From the NCBI GenBank assembly GCA_021775805.1, contig JAJFHD010000025.1:1-55762 (forward strand): a stretch of 55,762 bases of DNA. The letters are read 5' to 3'. A program made the translations under genes and the position numbers. Shown here piece after piece: positions 54,616-55,762 of the stretch. Numbering within the stretch: the stretch's first letter is position 1; every line of letters begins with the position of its first letter. The stretch is from Alphaproteobacteria bacterium. GTDB taxonomy: Bacteria; Pseudomonadota; Alphaproteobacteria; Rhizobiales; JAJFHC01. The notes beneath the pieces are model-generated. The model made no database searches, was not told where the DNA came from, and worked only from the letters and a program-made list of their open reading frames with translations.

Positions 54616-55173
54616 TTACCCTTCGAGTACAACTTTTAGCTTCTTGCGGGCCTCGTGGATGTGCCACGAGACCGTGTTTTCCGCGCAGTCCAGTGTGGCG
54701 GCGGCTTCAGCGTGCGTCAGGCCTTCGGCGTAGACCAGCAGCACCGCATCGCGCTGCTTGTCGGGCAGACCGCGCACGGCGCGCCAGACATCGGCCGCTG
54801 CTGCCAGATCTTCGGGCGACCCGCCCTGCTCCTGCGTCTGACGGCTAAGGCCTGCCTCGTCATCGGCACTGAACGCCATCACCGACACTGACGCTTCGCG
54901 GCGGCGGCGCGCGCGCAGGAAATCGCGTGCCATGTTGAGGGTCACCCGGTAAAGCCAGCTGGTGAACGCCGACTGGCCCTTGAAACTGCCGATCGTCTGG
55001 CCAAGCTTTATGCAGACGTCCTGGGCGATGTCCTCGGCGTCACCGGCATCGCCGCTCCAGCGCCAGGCAACGCGGTAGATCATGTCGTAGTGACGCTCCA
55101 CGAGACGCGCAAACGCCTGGGCGTCGCCGCCGAGGGTCCGGTCAATCAGACTCTGGTCGCTGTCATCTCGCAT
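54616..55173 (-). CDS. ECF-type RNA polymerase sigma factor
   Basis: A 185-aa sigma factor. Region 2 spans about 8-80 (LVERHYDMIYRVAWRWSGDAGDAEDIAQDVCIKLGQ and SWLYRVTLNMARDFLRARRRR). Region 4 spans about 125-180 (LPDKQRDAVLLVYAEGLTHAEAAATLDCAENTVSWHIHEARKKLK). The ATG at 55173 gives a normal ECF start. A longer frame to 55455 runs through a tRNA gene and is not real. It is the first gene of a pair with the vWA membrane protein, an arrangement common for stress- or envelope-sensing ECF systems. Confidence 0.93.
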   Translation of the reverse strand: MRDDSDQSLIDRTLGGDAQAFARLVERHYDMIYRVAWRWSGDAGDAEDIAQDVCIKLGQTIGSFKGQSAFTSWLYRVTLNMARDFLRARRRREASVSVMAFSADDEAGLSRQTQEQGGSPEDLAAAADVWRAVRGLPDKQRDAVLLVYAEGLTHAEAAATLDCAENTVSWHIHEARKKLKVVLEG

Positions 55174-55274
55174 GGCTTTTGACAGCTTAGACGAGCGGCG
55201 ACCAAAAATCCTTGGGTGGTCTTGGAAATTTTTTTCGAAGCCGTGAGGGGCCGGGCGATCATTTGGGGAAAAAC

Positions 55275-55350
55275 TGGCAGGGGCGGGAGGATTCGAACCT
55301 CCGAATACCGATACCAAAAACCGGCGCCTTAACCACTTGGCCACGCCCCT
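55275..55350 (-). tRNA. tRNA-Gln (anticodon TTG)
   Basis: On the minus strand the acceptor arm AGGGGCG pairs with CGCCCCT. The D arm (GGCCAAGTGGTTAAGGC), the anticodon loop TTTTGGT with TTG, and the T arm (CGGAGGTTCGAATCCTCCG-like) are all present, and CCA is encoded. The length is 76 nt. Confidence 0.95.
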
Positions 55351-55543
55351 GCAGGCAACGACCGCCGTTGACTCAAACGCGGTCGATCTTGGAATCGACG
55401 CGGACCATACTCCCAAACATCGCATAGGCGCAACCGCAGAAGAGCGCGTGGCCATCGCATTTTTTCGATGCGATCACCATTGCAGTGCCCGCCGTCCGGC
55501 GCTATAAAGCAGGCCGCCTGCGGACATGACGTCCCGGGCCTGT

Positions 55544-55620
55544 CGGAGTGTGGCGCAGCCTGGTAGCGCACCTCGTTCGGGACGAGGGGGTCGGAGGTTC
55601 AAATCCTCTCACTCCGACCA
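55544..55620 (+). tRNA. tRNA-Pro (anticodon CGG)
   Basis: The acceptor arm CGGAGTG pairs with CACTCCG. The D loop has AGCCTGGTAGCGC, the anticodon stem CCTCG/CGAGG holds loop TTCGGGA with CGG, and the T arm reads GGAGGTTCAAATCCTC. CCA is encoded. The length is 77 nt. Confidence 0.96.
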
Positions 55621-55762
55621 TATTTTCCCGGGTCCAACCCGGAGACATAGGTAACAGATTGTTCCTAAGACATGGGTGACAACCTCGTGCCGAATGGGTT
55701 GTCGATAGTTTGCAATGTTTTCTGTTCCAGGTCGATATATCCCAGATCGTGGCTCATGAACG
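55621..55762 (-). mobile_element. End of an IS481-family insertion sequence, cut by the window edge
   Basis: From just after the tRNA-Pro gene the sequence shows GTTACCTATGTCTCCGG and GTTGTCACCCATGTCTTAGG on the minus strand, a short repeated pattern that is characteristic of the transposase-gene end of IS481-type elements. The exact border with the tRNA flank cannot be fixed here because the other end is missing. Confidence 0.7.
55665..55762 (-). CDS. IS481-family transposase, last 31 residues (partial)
   Basis: Read on the minus strand from the window edge, the frame encodes [16 protein letters not shown]...[12 protein letters not shown] and stops at 55665-55667. The HDLGYxDLE and DNPFG blocks are those of IS481-type integrase C-termini. 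The catalytic DDE part lies outside the window, so I cannot tell whether the gene is intact. Confidence 0.75.
   Translation of the reverse strand, partial: FMSHDLGYIDLEQKTLQTIDNPFGTRLSPMS

Noticed and set aside
55174..55455. N-terminal extension of the ECF sigma factor
   Set aside because: The added residues are a translation of the tRNA-Gln gene and its flank; the family starts at the ATG at 55173.
55329..55571. An 80-codon minus-strand frame between the tRNA genes
   Set aside because: It overlaps both tRNA genes and has no ribosome binding site or family-like sequence.

Overview
The window looks like a chromosomal segment of a GC-rich alphaproteobacterium, most likely Hyphomicrobiales (Rhizobiales-like). 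This rests on several lineage-typical families seen together: a MucR/Ros zinc-finger regulator, a FeuP/FeuQ-type two-component pair, DUF2336, DUF1491 and DUF5330 proteins, a TIGR03808-type Tat-exported beta-helix protein, and a heterotetrameric sarcosine oxidase. The genus cannot be named from the sequence. No prophage, CRISPR array or plasmid backbone is visible. The only mobile DNA is the end of an IS481-type element at the right edge.

Layout. 1-3.2 kb: end of the sarcosine oxidase operon (soxA C-terminus, soxG) and a GlxA/GbdR-type AraC regulator, which points to glycine betaine/sarcosine catabolism. 3.3-8.2 kb (minus strand): a large unknown protein, an intrinsic terminator, a FeuPQ-like kinase/regulator pair with a small secreted basic protein upstream, and a small membrane protein. 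8.5-15.4 kb: a YcgN-like cysteine-cluster protein, a bifunctional class A PBP followed by a DUF1214/DUF1254 pair, a lipoprotein, a 63-aa protein, a DUF2336 protein and a DUF1491 protein. 15.4-21.1 kb: a peptidoglycan-binding protein, a PAS histidine kinase whose N-terminus seems frameshifted, a very AT-rich island before a DUF5330 protein, SufE, a PAS_5 protein and MucR.

21.6-29.0 kb (minus strand) is a ten-gene Mrp/Mbh-type cation/proton antiporter operon, mostly translationally coupled, with three ND4/ND5-like subunits and no fused MrpA. 29.2-36.2 kb: a GNAT enzyme, a second DUF2336 protein, then a plus-strand run (MaoC hydratase, MsrB, oligopeptidase B, isochorismatase-family hydrolase, VOC protein) and a urate-oxidase N-terminal-type membrane protein with an unusual repeat and hairpin leader. 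36.5-39.0 kb: HerA-like ATPase and two small conserved proteins. 39.2-44.4 kb: methylmalonyl-CoA mutase (mutA, mutB) and its chaperone meaB, the last step of propionyl-CoA assimilation. 44.5-45.9 kb: Tat-exported beta-helix protein.

46.1-52.2 kb is the most interesting stretch. Two paralogues that look like the HalD/BesD Fe(II)/2-oxoglutarate family (about 68% identical by hand count, no gaps, both HxD and so predicted hydroxylases rather than halogenases) flank a YbaK deacylase, a Tat-exported family 5 peptide-binding protein and a BetI-like TetR repressor. An asparaginase-II-family enzyme follows. A nearly identical 20-bp palindromic site lies upstream of the binding-protein gene and of the second oxygenase, which suggests a small TetR-controlled regulon for uptake and oxidation of an amino-acid-like compound. 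The right end holds a vWA membrane protein coupled to an ECF sigma factor, tRNA-Gln(TTG), tRNA-Pro(CGG) and the IS481-type end.
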